This document shows positions 56,787 through 64,000 of a stretch of 64,000 nucleotides of DNA, piece by piece. The translations under genes were made by a program, and so were the position numbers. Source of the DNA: Streptomyces sp. NBC_01498. Lineage in GTDB: Bacteria > Actinomycetota > Actinomycetes > Streptomycetales > Streptomycetaceae. Every line of letters starts with the position of its first letter. Within the stretch, counting starts at the first letter, position 1. Below the pieces are notes generated by a model. The model was given only the letters and a program-made list of their open reading frames with translations, did no database searches and was not told the DNA's origin. The stretch spans positions 2,418,001-2,482,000 of the forward strand of contig NZ_CP109598.1 in NCBI RefSeq assembly GCF_036327775.1, given 5' to 3'.

Positions 56787-57332
56787 TTATCGGAGCTCAG
56801 GCAGTGGTCCGGAGTTCTTCGGGTAGCAGCCCTCTTCAAGCCGGAAGAGGTACTTCCGGAGGTCCGCGCCGAGCCCTTCAGTGATGTAGGCGGCAAAGTC
56901 CCTCAGCCCCTCTGCGGCTTCCCGCTCGCCAGGCCTGTCGCTGGACGACCATCTGGGCAGAAGGGACTCCAGATACTCGGTGACCCGCCCACGGTCGCGC
57001 CACCAGTCCCGAACAGCCTCCGGTGTCCATCGGCTGTCGCCGTCGCAGGCATAGCCGCGGTACGGATCTTCCTGGGCCGCTTTCACCAGGTTCAGGACCT
57101 CGACCGTGGTCGTCGGCTGGCGATACACATATTCACCGAAGTACTCGCCGCCGTAGAGCACATGACGCGATGCGTGCGGTCGGCCCGTCCAACAGTTGTC
57201 GGCGATGCCGGTGTAGAAAGGGCCAGGAACGTTCAACCAGAGCCGGTCCTCCCAACGCCCGCCGAAGGACGTCTCGGGCTCGCCTTCTGGAAGCGCCGCT
57301 GTCGGTTCCCAGCACAGCTCTTCGTAGGTCAT
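56787..57332 (-). CDS. 181-aa conserved actinomycete protein, unknown function
   Basis: ATG 57332 begins 'MTYEELCWEPTAALPEGEPE'. The protein is rich in Trp and Tyr ('RWEDRLWLNVPGPFYTGIADNCWTGR', 'VLYGGEYFGEYVYRQP', 'SRWTPEAVRDWWRDRGRV') and has a helical C-terminus ('EREAAEGLRDFAAYITEGLGADLRKYLFRLEEG'). No membrane segment. I have seen similar sequences in Streptomyces accessory regions, sometimes with misleading names, but know no function. First gene of the cassette; its start overlaps the end of an integrase remnant by 4 nt. Confidence 0.7.
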   Translation of the reverse strand: MTYEELCWEPTAALPEGEPETSFGGRWEDRLWLNVPGPFYTGIADNCWTGRPHASRHVLYGGEYFGEYVYRQPTTTVEVLNLVKAAQEDPYRGYACDGDSRWTPEAVRDWWRDRGRVTEYLESLLPRWSSSDRPGEREAAEGLRDFAAYITEGLGADLRKYLFRLEEGCYPKNSGPLPELR

Positions 57333-57538
57333 CCGCGAAGCTTAGGACCGATGGAAGATCTCTCCTCGGTGCTGCCGCGTCCGGTGTCGCGGCGGATGTC
57401 GGGCATGCCGAGGTGGACAGTGGACGGCCGAGTTGCCGGTACTTCACCCCGGACCTGGACTTCTTCGTCGCGCAGGACCTCGATCGCGGCGAAGGCCCAG
57501 AAGGATTCGCTCTCTCGTAGGTGAGGTTCGCCGTCCTT
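57329..57538 (-). pseudogene. Integrase remnant with internal deletion
   Basis: The minus frame contains 'PHLRESESFWAFAAIEVLR', which matches the segment just before the first catalytic Arg of the same integrase type ('...E(A/S)FW-A-IEVLRHTGIRIEEL'). It then jumps to 'ATRPSTVHLGMPDIRRD', which resembles the far C-terminal '..VDLGMP' tail. The roughly 300 residues in between, with the catalytic R-H-R-Y, are gone. A deletion derivative is inferred, on the same strand as the fragment at 55700-55970. Confidence 0.55.
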
Positions 57539-57685
57539 CCCGGAGTACCGGACACTCCCCGTCCTATACCTCCGCCACCGTGGCATACGAGCCGCCCGGG
57601 AGGCATACCCCCTGGTCACGGCAGCCGCCGCTCGGCAGGGAGGGGCGGCGGCACACATGGGTCACACCGAGGCAAGGAGCAGGTC

Positions 57686-58108
57686 ATGTCCGTCACGACC
57701 ACCACTCACCTGAACTTCCGGGGCACCGCGCGTGAGGCGCTGGGCTTCTACCAGTCCGTCTTCGGCGGACGCATCGTCGTGGTCACCTACCGGGACGCGG
57801 GCGCCGTACGGGACGAGAGCGAGGCGGACCGGGTGATGTGGGGCGAGGTGGCCGGTGACGACGGTTTTCACGTCATGGCCTACGACGTGCCCTCGCAGCA
57901 GCCCTGGAACCGGGGCGAGAACTCGTTCTTCGTCTCCGTGCGCGGCGACCGGGCCGAGGAGATCAGCGCCCTGTGGGAGAAGCTCGCCGAGGGCGCGACC
58001 GTCGTGAGTCCGCTGGAGCCCGCGAAGTGGGCGCCGTTGTACGGCATGCTCACCGACCGCTTCGGTGTCACCTGGGTGCTCGACGTCGCCGCGCCGTACC
58101 ACGGCTGA
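57686..58108 (+). CDS. VOC family protein (PhnB-like)
   Basis: 140 aa from ATG 57686 with AAGGAG 7 nt upstream. 'THLNFRGTAREALGFYQSVFGGRIVVVTYRD' and 'NSFFVSVRGDRAEEISALWEKLAEGATVVSPLEPAKWAPLYGMLTDRFGVTWVLDV' are the two halves of a PhnB/3-demethylubiquinone-type VOC protein. The usual metal ligands are not obvious, so this may bind a small molecule rather than catalyse. It marks the return to normal Streptomyces codon bias after the accessory patch. Confidence 0.85.
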   Translation: MSVTTTTHLNFRGTAREALGFYQSVFGGRIVVVTYRDAGAVRDESEADRVMWGEVAGDDGFHVMAYDVPSQQPWNRGENSFFVSVRGDRAEEISALWEKLAEGATVVSPLEPAKWAPLYGMLTDRFGVTWVLDVAAPYHG

Positions 58109-58312
58109 ACCGGCTGAACCGACATGCCCGCGCCGTCCGGGCCGCCGCAGCTTCACGGGCGGGCCGGACGGCGCGGGCGCCGCGCACACCGGGAAGCGGA
58201 AGGACCGGGTTCCGCCAGGCACCATTGCCCCCCTGACCTGCGGTCGTGCATACTTCACATCTCCCCCACAACGTATCTTCACCTGTTTCTCCCTAGTCCC
58301 TGGGGGCCACCG

Positions 58313-59407
58313 ATGGCACGTGTTCTGCCCTTTGTCCTCTTCGCGATCGGTATCTGGTTCTGGCTGAGGGCCCGCCGGACCGTGTCCTCGCTGTTCGGGA
58401 CCGAGGCGGAGCTGGGGCTGCTGCCCCGGGACCGGCAGAACACGGATCTGGCCGGGCCGGACCACGCGCTGGAGCACGCGCTCGCGGAGGCGCGGGCGGG
58501 GCGGTGGGAGGCCGGGGCCGAGGTGATGGCCAGGACCGGGAAGGACCGGGACTGGGAGCGGCGGGCGCTGTACACACGGGTGCTCGGGGAGGCGGCGGCG
58601 CTGGACGACGCGTGGCTGCGGGCCTGGCGGGCGGCGCGCGGCCAGGGCTCCCCGGACGCGGACGCGGAGCTGGTCCAGGCGTCGGCGACACTCTGCCGGG
58701 CGTGGCTGCTGCGGCGCTCGCCGTACGTCGGGCACGCCACGCCGGAGCAGGCGGACCGGTTCCACGAGCTGCTGCCGGAGGCCCGTGAGGAGACCGCCCG
58801 CGCGGCGGCGCTGGGCCCGGAGGATCCGACGCCGTACATCGTGGAGATCCGTACGGCGCTGGGTTTCGGCTACGGCCCCGAGAAGATGCGGGAGTTGTGG
58901 GCGGAGATCACGGCCCGTACGCCGCACCCGACGTCGGCGCCGCTGTACCGGGCGCACGAGGCCGCCCTCCAGTACTGGGGTGAGCGGTGGCACGGATCGG
59001 CGCAGCTGGCCGAGGAGTTCGCCGCCCAGGCGACGGCCGACGCGCCCCCCGGCACGCTGATGTCGGCGTTCCCGCTGATCGCCTGGTTCGACCACCACGA
59101 CGCCTCCGCGACCACGCGCGACTACACGGATCCGGCGCTGACCGCGCTGGTGGACGCGGCCCTGGTGGACACGGCGGCGGCGTCCCCGGACCATCCCCGG
59201 CTGCCGGAGGTGCGGCATCTGCTGGCGTACTTCCTGACGCGCCAGTCCCGGCACGAGGAGGCCCTGGAGCAGTTCCGTCTGGTCGACGGCTATGTGAACG
59301 CGCTTCCCTGGCGCACCCGCCGCGACCCGGTGGAGTTCTACACGACGACCCGGACGACGGCGGTCCGGGGGACCGAGGCGCGCGCCCGTATCCGCAAGGG
59401 CGCGTGA
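58313..59407 (+). CDS. Membrane-anchored helical-repeat protein, paralog B
   Basis: 364 aa from ATG 58313 (TGGGGG upstream). An N-terminal helix (VLPFVLFAIGIWFWL) and basic stretch precede a cytoplasmic helical-repeat domain. It shares with the 51927-53030 product the blocks 'AWLRAWRAA', 'DPTPYIVEIRTALGFGY', 'LWAEITARTPHP', 'LQYWGERWHGSAQ', 'LPEVRHLLAYFL' and 'FRLVDGYVNALPWRT'. The two genes are about 5 kb apart in the same orientation, separated by the accessory patch. Role unknown. Confidence 0.75.
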   Translation: MARVLPFVLFAIGIWFWLRARRTVSSLFGTEAELGLLPRDRQNTDLAGPDHALEHALAEARAGRWEAGAEVMARTGKDRDWERRALYTRVLGEAAALDDAWLRAWRAARGQGSPDADAELVQASATLCRAWLLRRSPYVGHATPEQADRFHELLPEAREETARAAALGPEDPTPYIVEIRTALGFGYGPEKMRELWAEITARTPHPTSAPLYRAHEAALQYWGERWHGSAQLAEEFAAQATADAPPGTLMSAFPLIAWFDHHDASATTRDYTDPALTALVDAALVDTAAASPDHPRLPEVRHLLAYFLTRQSRHEEALEQFRLVDGYVNALPWRTRRDPVEFYTTTRTTAVRGTEARARIRKGA

Positions 59408-59456
59408 CCTCCCCCGGCCCTCGTCCACGGGGCGCCGGTCCTGGCATCGTGGGGGC

Positions 59457-60182
59457 ATGGACGAGACTCCTCTGCCGGGCGGGTTCATCGATCGGGTCGT
59501 ACGGGTCGGGGACACCGTGCGGCGTTCTTCCACCGTGCCGGAGCATCGTGCCGCGTACGTACGGCAGTTGCTGACGGACTTCGAGGAGCGGGGCTGGCAC
59601 GGGGCGCCGAGGTTCCGGGGTGTGGACGAGCGGGGGCGGGAGGTTCTCGACCACATCGAGGGGCTGACGGATCTGCCGGTGTCGGACGCGCGGCTGGTGC
59701 GGGTCGCGGAGCTCGTACGGGAGTTTCACGATCTGACGGCCGGGTCCTCGCCGGGCGGGTGGCACCAGGTGGTCTGCCACAACGACCTGTCCCCCCGGAA
59801 CACCGTCTACGCGGCGCCGGACGGCGGTGAACCGCTGCCCGTGGCTCTGATCGACTGGGACCTTGCGGCTCCCGGCGAGCGGATCCACGACGTGGCACAG
59901 CTGTGCTGGCGATTCCTGGATCTCGGCCCGCGCGTGCCCGACGTGGCCTACGCCGCCCGCCGGATCACGCTGGTCTGCGACGCGTACGGGCTGGACGACC
60001 GGGACGGCATCGTCCGGACGATTCTCTGGTGGCAGGACCGCAGTTGGCGGGGGATCGAGGCGGCGGCCGAGCGGGGGGATCCGGCCATGGTGGAGCTGCG
60101 TGCGCGCGGCGTGGTGGACGAGATACGGGCGGCGTACACCTGGGTCTCGGCCCATGCCTTCGCACTGGCCTCGCAGTTGTGA
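59457..60182 (+). CDS. Aminoglycoside phosphotransferase-like kinase
   Basis: 241 aa from ATG 59457. APH/choline-kinase fold: catalytic loop 'WHQVVCHNDLSPRNTVY' (D as base, N for Mg) and 'VALIDWDLAAPGERIHDVAQLCW' (DxD-type metal Asp). The N-terminal lobe is very short and lacks a clear nucleotide-binding lysine segment, as in many small actinomycete APH proteins. Substrate unknown; antibiotic resistance should not be assumed. Confidence 0.85.
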   Translation: MDETPLPGGFIDRVVRVGDTVRRSSTVPEHRAAYVRQLLTDFEERGWHGAPRFRGVDERGREVLDHIEGLTDLPVSDARLVRVAELVREFHDLTAGSSPGGWHQVVCHNDLSPRNTVYAAPDGGEPLPVALIDWDLAAPGERIHDVAQLCWRFLDLGPRVPDVAYAARRITLVCDAYGLDDRDGIVRTILWWQDRSWRGIEAAAERGDPAMVELRARGVVDEIRAAYTWVSAHAFALASQL

Positions 60183-60308
60183 GTCGTGAGCGTGGTGAGG
60201 TGAGGTGAGCGTGGTGCGGAGAACCCGCGAGCGGACGTCGGGAGAGCGGAAGACGTGAGAACGGGAGACGGGGGCGTCGACGTGCGGCGACGGCTCGGCT
60301 CGGCTCGG

Positions 60309-61307
60309 CTACAGCTTGGCCTGGAAGATGCCGGCCGGGCGTTCGCGCCGGTAGCCGAGTGCCGCGTTCACGGCCAGCATCGGCGCGTTGTCGTCGGCGA
60401 CGCTGGTGCTGATCTCCCGTACGCCCGGGTGGAGTTCGGCGAGCGTGGCGAGCAGATGGCGTTTGACGGCGCGGCCGAGTCCGCGGCCGCGGTGCTCCGG
60501 GACGACCACCGTGTCGTACTGGAGCGCGCGGGCGTGCGACGGATCGCGCAGTACGACCTCGGTGTACGCGGCGACCCGGTCGGTGCCCCGGCCCGCGCCG
60601 TCCGCCGAGGCGAGCACCACCGAGGTCAGGATGACGCCGCCGCGGTCGTCGACGAGCCGGGCCGCGTTCCGTACGCGCTCCGCGTCCCAGCGCGGCGTCC
60701 GCTCGTCCATGCCGCCGGCGGGCGCGTCCTCCATCGCGTCGTGCGCCCGCGCGAACTCGTCGGCGAGCGCGTCGGGCACGACGCCGTCCCATGCCGCGAA
60801 CCGGTAGCCGTCGGGCAGTTGGGCCTCCGGCAGCCGCGCGTCGGCCTCCCGGACGCGCTGGACGTACCAGGCCAGCGGCAGCACCTTCGTGAAGCCGAGC
60901 CCGTCGACGAACGCCTCGCCCGCGCCGCCCAGTTCGAGCATGGCGGAGACCGAACTGCGCCCGTCGGCGGTCAGTTCGGCCCGTATCGCGCTCCACAGTT
61001 CGGCGCCGACACCGCGCCGCCGCGCCTCGGGGCGGACGACCAGGGCGTCGAGGAAGGCGGTGTGCCGGTTGCTCTCCTCGGTGAAGAGCAGCAGCGCGGC
61101 GACGCCGTCGTACGATCCGTCGGGGGCGGCCCGCACGAGGTGCCGCACGCGCCCGTTGGGCGACTGCACGCGCAGCTTTCCGGCCGTCTCGGTGCGGCCC
61201 GGTTCCGGTACGGACGCGGGCACGTCGTGGAGATGGGCAGCCGCGATCACGTCATGCCAGGCGTCTGTCTCCGCCTCCGACGGCGGGGTTCTCAGAGTCT
61301 TCAGCAT
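60309..61307 (-). CDS. Double-GNAT N-acetyltransferase
   Basis: 332 aa. Two GNAT folds: the first has 'TAFLDALVVRPEARRRGVGAELWSAI' (acetyl-CoA pyrophosphate loop R-R-x-G-V-G), the second 'LQYDTVVVPEHRGRGLGRAVKRHLLATL' followed by 'STSVADDNAPMLAVNAALGYRRE'. The second copy keeps the better Q/R-x-x-G-x-G/A loop and is probably the catalytic one. Similar to mycothiol-synthase-like tandem GNATs in layout, but not MshD by sequence. Convergent with the APH-like gene. Confidence 0.87.
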   Translation of the reverse strand: MLKTLRTPPSEAETDAWHDVIAAAHLHDVPASVPEPGRTETAGKLRVQSPNGRVRHLVRAAPDGSYDGVAALLLFTEESNRHTAFLDALVVRPEARRRGVGAELWSAIRAELTADGRSSVSAMLELGGAGEAFVDGLGFTKVLPLAWYVQRVREADARLPEAQLPDGYRFAAWDGVVPDALADEFARAHDAMEDAPAGGMDERTPRWDAERVRNAARLVDDRGGVILTSVVLASADGAGRGTDRVAAYTEVVLRDPSHARALQYDTVVVPEHRGRGLGRAVKRHLLATLAELHPGVREISTSVADDNAPMLAVNAALGYRRERPAGIFQAKL

Positions 61308-61439
61308 GATCCGAACCTACGCTCACTGCCCGGCTCGCGCCCCCGAGTTGTGCGGGCTTCCGGTCAGTGAGACGGACGGACGACGCCATTGGTTGCCCGG
61401 GAGGACACAGAAACCTCAGGAGTCCCGGCGGACACGGGG

Positions 61440-61680
61440 CTCGGGGACCCGTACGCGAGCGAGATGCGGGGCCGAGAGGCGTACGGGAGGGAGCGGCACC
61501 CCCGAGCGGGCACCCGTACCGGAGCGGAACCCCGGGCCGGACCCCGTACGCGAGCAACACGCGGGGCGGGCACGCGTACGGGAGGGAGCGGCACCCCCGG
61601 GGCGGGCAGGCGTACGGGAGGGAGCGGCACCCCCGGGGCGGGAGCCCCTGCGGGAGCGGCACCCCCGGGCGGGCACCGGG
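61440..61680. repeat. GC-rich imperfect repeats in intergenic region
   Basis: The 447-nt gap 61308-61754 has no gene. The 23-mer starting CGTACGGGAGGGAGCGGCAC occurs at 61480, 61575 and 61611; the last two belong to a 36-bp tandem unit. Shorter variants (GGGAGCGGCACCCCCGGG) fill the rest. Confidence 0.75.
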
Positions 61681-61684
61681 CCCG

Positions 61685-61738
61685 CGAACGCGTACGGCGG
61701 CGGCGCCCGGGACCGGGTGCCGCCGCCGTACGCGTTCG
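61685..61738 (-). terminator. Long hairpin terminator of the L,D-transpeptidase gene
   Basis: Arms 61685-61704 and 61719-61738 are perfect 20-bp complements, and the inner bases extend the stem further. It lies 16 nt after the transpeptidase stop. Confidence 0.8.
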
Positions 61739-61754
61739 GGACAGTGGACAGGGA

Positions 61755-63011
61755 TCAGGCGGCGGAGCCGGCCTTCCAGTCCGCCCAGCTCAGGTTCCAG
61801 CCGTTGAGGCCGTTGTCGGGCTGGATGGTCTTGTCCGGGGAGTTCTTGACGACGACCACGTCACCGACCATCGAGTTGTCGAAGAACCAGGCGGCCGGCT
61901 GGTTCTTGTCGCCCGCGCCCTTCACGTCGTTCAGACCGATGCAGCCGTGGCTGGTGTTGGTCGAACCGAAGACCGAGTCGTTGCCCCAGTAGTTGCCGTG
62001 GATGAAGGTGCCCGACGTGGACAGCCGCTGCGCGTGCGGCACGTCCTTGATGTCGTACTCACCCTTGCCGTCGTCGTCGGTGAAGCCGACCGTGGCGCCG
62101 TTCATCCGGGTCTCCTTGAACTGCTCGGAGATCACCATCTGACCGTTGTACGTGGGGTTCTCCGGGGAGCCGGCGGAGATCGGGATGGTCTTGATCGTCT
62201 TGCCGTCCCGCTCGACGACCATGGTCTTGGCCTTGGTGTCGACCGTGGAGACCTGGTTGCGGCCGATCGTGAAGGTGACCGTCTTCTGCTGGACGCCGAA
62301 GACACCGTCCGCGCCCTCGACCCCGTCGAGCGCCAGCTTCAGGGTGACGGTGGAGCCGCCCTGCCAGTACTGCTCGGGGCGGAAGTCGAGCCGCTGCTCG
62401 TTGAACCAGTGACCGACGACTTCCTGGCCGCTGCTCGACGTGACGGTGATCCCGCGCTGCACGTCGGCCTTGTTGGTGATGCCCTTGTCGAAGTTGAGCG
62501 AGACCGGCATGCCGACGCCGACCGTCGAACCGTCCTCGGGCGTGAAGTTGCCGATGAAGCTGTTGTTCGGCGAGACGGTGGTGAAGGAGGAGTTCTCGTG
62601 GGCCTCACGGCCCTTGCCGTCCTTCGCCGACGCGACGATCTTGTACGTGGTGGAGCGCTCCAGCTGGCCGTCCGGCTTCCAGCTCTTCGCGTCGCCGGCC
62701 ATCGTGCCCTTGACGGCGGTGCCGTCGGCGGCCGTCATCTCGACGTTGACGAGCGTGCCCTTGGTGACGGTGACCTTCGCGTCGTCGTTGATGCCCGCGT
62801 TGTCGGCGCCGTTCTTGGGCGAGATGGTTATCTGGGCCTCGGAAGTCTCCTTGGCCGCCGCCTCGTCCACCTGCGCCTGCGCATCCTTCGAACGCTCGGC
62901 TCCGGGTTCGTCCTTCCCGCCGTCGCCGGTACTGCACGCCGAGAGCACAAGCACTCCGCCGAGCAGTGCGGACGCGGCCGCGAGGCCCTTGCGCCGCTTG
63001 CCGTTCGTCAT
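61755..63011 (-). CDS. L,D-transpeptidase lipoprotein
   Basis: 418 aa from ATG 63011, preceded by GGAG at 9 nt; an ATG at 63026 would add five residues. Signal peptide ending in LVLSAC (lipobox). Two Ig-like domains follow ('ITISPKNGADNAGINDDAKVTVTKGTLVNVEM', 'SFIGNFTPEDGSTVGVGMPVSLNFDKGI'), then the YkuD catalytic domain with 'HGNYWGNDSVFGSTNTSHGCIGL': H355 and nucleophile C357. The architecture matches mycobacterial LdtMt1/2-type enzymes that make 3-3 peptidoglycan cross-links. Lipid anchoring places it at the outer membrane face. Confidence 0.93.
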   Translation of the reverse strand: MTNGKRRKGLAAASALLGGVLVLSACSTGDGGKDEPGAERSKDAQAQVDEAAAKETSEAQITISPKNGADNAGINDDAKVTVTKGTLVNVEMTAADGTAVKGTMAGDAKSWKPDGQLERSTTYKIVASAKDGKGREAHENSSFTTVSPNNSFIGNFTPEDGSTVGVGMPVSLNFDKGITNKADVQRGITVTSSSGQEVVGHWFNEQRLDFRPEQYWQGGSTVTLKLALDGVEGADGVFGVQQKTVTFTIGRNQVSTVDTKAKTMVVERDGKTIKTIPISAGSPENPTYNGQMVISEQFKETRMNGATVGFTDDDGKGEYDIKDVPHAQRLSTSGTFIHGNYWGNDSVFGSTNTSHGCIGLNDVKGAGDKNQPAAWFFDNSMVGDVVVVKNSPDKTIQPDNGLNGWNLSWADWKAGSAA

Positions 63012-63261
63012 CACACGCTTCTCCATCGTCGCCGATTCCCTGCCTATGACCTTTAAGAACACCCGTACCGGTTCGTCCGGTTCCCTCTCGGACGAAGATG
63101 TGGGCAACACCACTCGCGCTCCGGGACTACACGGAAAGCGCGTGCGAAAGCCCCGGGCCGCGTTCGACGGCGTCCCGGGGCCCAAGGGTGTCACGCCCGC
63201 GGACCGAACGGAGCCGAGGTGCCGTCCGATTCCGCAGCCGTGGCCGTTCCGGTACCCCTGG

Positions 63262-63636
63262 TCACCGGCCGGCGCCGCCGTCACCGTCCTCGCGGTCGCC
63301 GTCCTCGCCGTCCCTGTCCTCGTCGTCGGCCTCTCCCTCCATGGCCCACTCCACGGATTCCGGGTCGTAGTCGATCTCCTCGCTGCTCCAGGACGCCTGG
63401 GTCAGTTCCACCCCGGGCACCTCGCCGATCAGCTCGGACGGTTCCACCAGGTACGCGAGGGCCTCCGCCTCGTCTTCCCGTACGGCGGAGCGGGCATGCG
63501 CGCGTTCCTCGTCGGGCAGGGAATCGTCCGATTCCACACGGGTCAGCGCGGCGGCGGTCAGCTCTTCCGGGTCGGTGATCTCCAGCACCAGTTCCACGTG
63601 CAGCCGGACAAAACGGGATGTCTCCGAAGTACTCAT
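63262..63636 (-). CDS. Small acidic protein, unknown function
   Basis: 124 aa from ATG 63636. There is no ribosome-binding site, but TACTCT lies 7-12 nt upstream of the ATG (on the minus strand), as expected for a -10 of a leaderless transcript. The body is 'SRFVRLHVELVLEITDPEELTAAALTRVESDDSLPDEERAHARSAVREDEAEALAYLVEPSELIGEVPGVELTQASWSSEEIDYDPESVEWAM', and the acidic tail is a run of Asp/Glu/Gly. Predicted alpha/beta with an acidic disordered end. No known motif. Confidence 0.72.
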   Translation of the reverse strand: MSTSETSRFVRLHVELVLEITDPEELTAAALTRVESDDSLPDEERAHARSAVREDEAEALAYLVEPSELIGEVPGVELTQASWSSEEIDYDPESVEWAMEGEADDEDRDGEDGDREDGDGGAGR

Positions 63637-63756
63637 AACTGGAGAGTAGGCTTCCGGGCTCACGCGACTTTCCTGCGACCCGCTGCTTTCACTAGCATCG
63701 GCGCAGCCGGCCAATTCGGCGTTTTCCCAAGCGTGTTCCCAAGGGAGATCGATTTC

Positions 63757-64000
63757 GTGTACGTCTCCGTACGCCGACCGCTGCTGACGGCCATAGCCGC
63801 CGGCATCCTGCTCTGCGCCCTGTGGTTCGTCCCCTCGGCGAACGCCACGAACGAGCAGGGCCCAGGTCAGCGGCAGTCCACCAGCACCGCCCCGAAGGAC
63901 TCGGCCGAGCCCGCGGCGGGCTCCGCCGCGGAGTCCCCGGCGGGATCCTCCGCGGAGCTCGCTCTCGCCGACACCGGAAGCGGCGTGGACACCACGCCGT
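63757..64000 (+). CDS. LAXTG-type cell-wall protein, start only
   Basis: GTG 63757 with AAGGGAG upstream; the frame runs off the window end (81 codons seen). Signal peptide 'RRPLLTAIAAGILLCALWFVPSANA', then a Ser/Ala/Pro/Gly-rich linker. L70-A-D-T-G74 is an LAXTG sortase E-type sorting signal followed by SGVDTTP. A membrane helix and basic tail are expected just beyond the window. The mature extracellular part is very short, only about 40 residues. Divergent from the acidic small protein. Confidence 0.7.
   Translation, partial: MYVSVRRPLLTAIAAGILLCALWFVPSANATNEQGPGQRQSTSTAPKDSAEPAAGSAAESPAGSSAELALADTGSGVDTTP

Noticed and set aside
61440..61680. Possible CRISPR-like array
   Set aside because: Repeats are imperfect and partly contiguous, without regular unique spacers, and no cas gene is present.
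1..64000. tRNA or rRNA genes
   Set aside because: No cloverleaf with a GTTCGANTC-type T-loop in context, nor any rRNA-like conserved stretch, was noticed on reading; a tRNAscan run would be needed to be certain.

Overview
The window is high-GC actinomycete DNA, almost certainly from a Streptomyces chromosome. The signs are strong third-position GC, many GTG and some TTG starts, mycothiol S-conjugate amidase (Mca), a GTP-type PEP carboxykinase with FPSACGKTN, DasR-type sites in front of chitinases, a ClgR/PopR-like regulator, an NB-ARC/TPR protein and an LAXTG-type wall protein. The housekeeping part (pckG, mca, greA, ilvA, metB, an L,D-transpeptidase) is, from memory, the order seen in one arm of the Streptomyces core; I could not run an alignment. 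I saw no rRNA, tRNA, CRISPR array or intact transposase.

Layout. 0.4-3.6 kb: a Flp-pilin-like secreted protein, a lipoprotein and two small membrane proteins. 3.6-7.0 kb: an Lsr2-tail mini-gene and two tandem GH18 chitinases whose promoters share a DasR-like operator and a second palindrome. 7.0-9.0 kb: an Nramp-like transporter and a hypothetical protein. 9.0-14.6 kb: a divergent D-amino-acid catabolic locus (RidA, IclR regulator and PfkB kinase facing a D-serine-dehydratase-like enzyme and an N-acyl-D-amino-acid deacylase), with a clear operator between the arms. 14.7-21.6 kb: a secreted beta-propeller protein, an AlaA-like aminotransferase, two small unknowns, PEP carboxykinase and a hemolysin III/PAQR protein. 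21.7-28.5 kb: a tightly overlapping four-gene operon (GT2, GT39, GT2-GtrA, copper-radical oxidase) that looks like an envelope glycan assembly and oxidation system.

28.7-35.2 kb: a DUF255 thioredoxin-like protein, a frameshifted Uma2 gene, a Baeyer-Villiger-type monooxygenase divergent from an SMP-30-like lipoprotein around a TetR-type operator, and a TetR gene. 35.3-38.3 kb: an internally duplicated 127-aa protein, an XRE/TPR regulator divergent from an RsbW-like ATPase, and a tiny secreted M15-peptidase-like protein. 38.6-42.6 kb: the ClgR/PopR-like regulator and a 1,070-aa STAND ATPase. 43.5-52 kb: mca, a DUF4307 protein, greA, a DrrAB-like ABC exporter, ilvA, a MarR regulator and metB. 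52-61.3 kb: two paralogous membrane-anchored helical-repeat proteins, a dienelactone-hydrolase-like protein lacking its nucleophile, a VOC protein, an APH-like kinase and a double GNAT. This stretch is interrupted at about 53.9-57.7 kb by an accessory patch with fragments that look like a tyrosine integrase, a beheaded VOC gene, a PHP phosphoesterase and a three-gene cassette of unknown function. 61.7-64 kb: an L,D-transpeptidase, an acidic small protein and the start of an LAXTG-type wall protein cut by the window edge.

Together the genes suggest a soil saprophyte equipped for chitin and D-amino-acid scavenging and for envelope glycan and wall remodelling. Function calls rest on motifs read by eye; no database search was possible.
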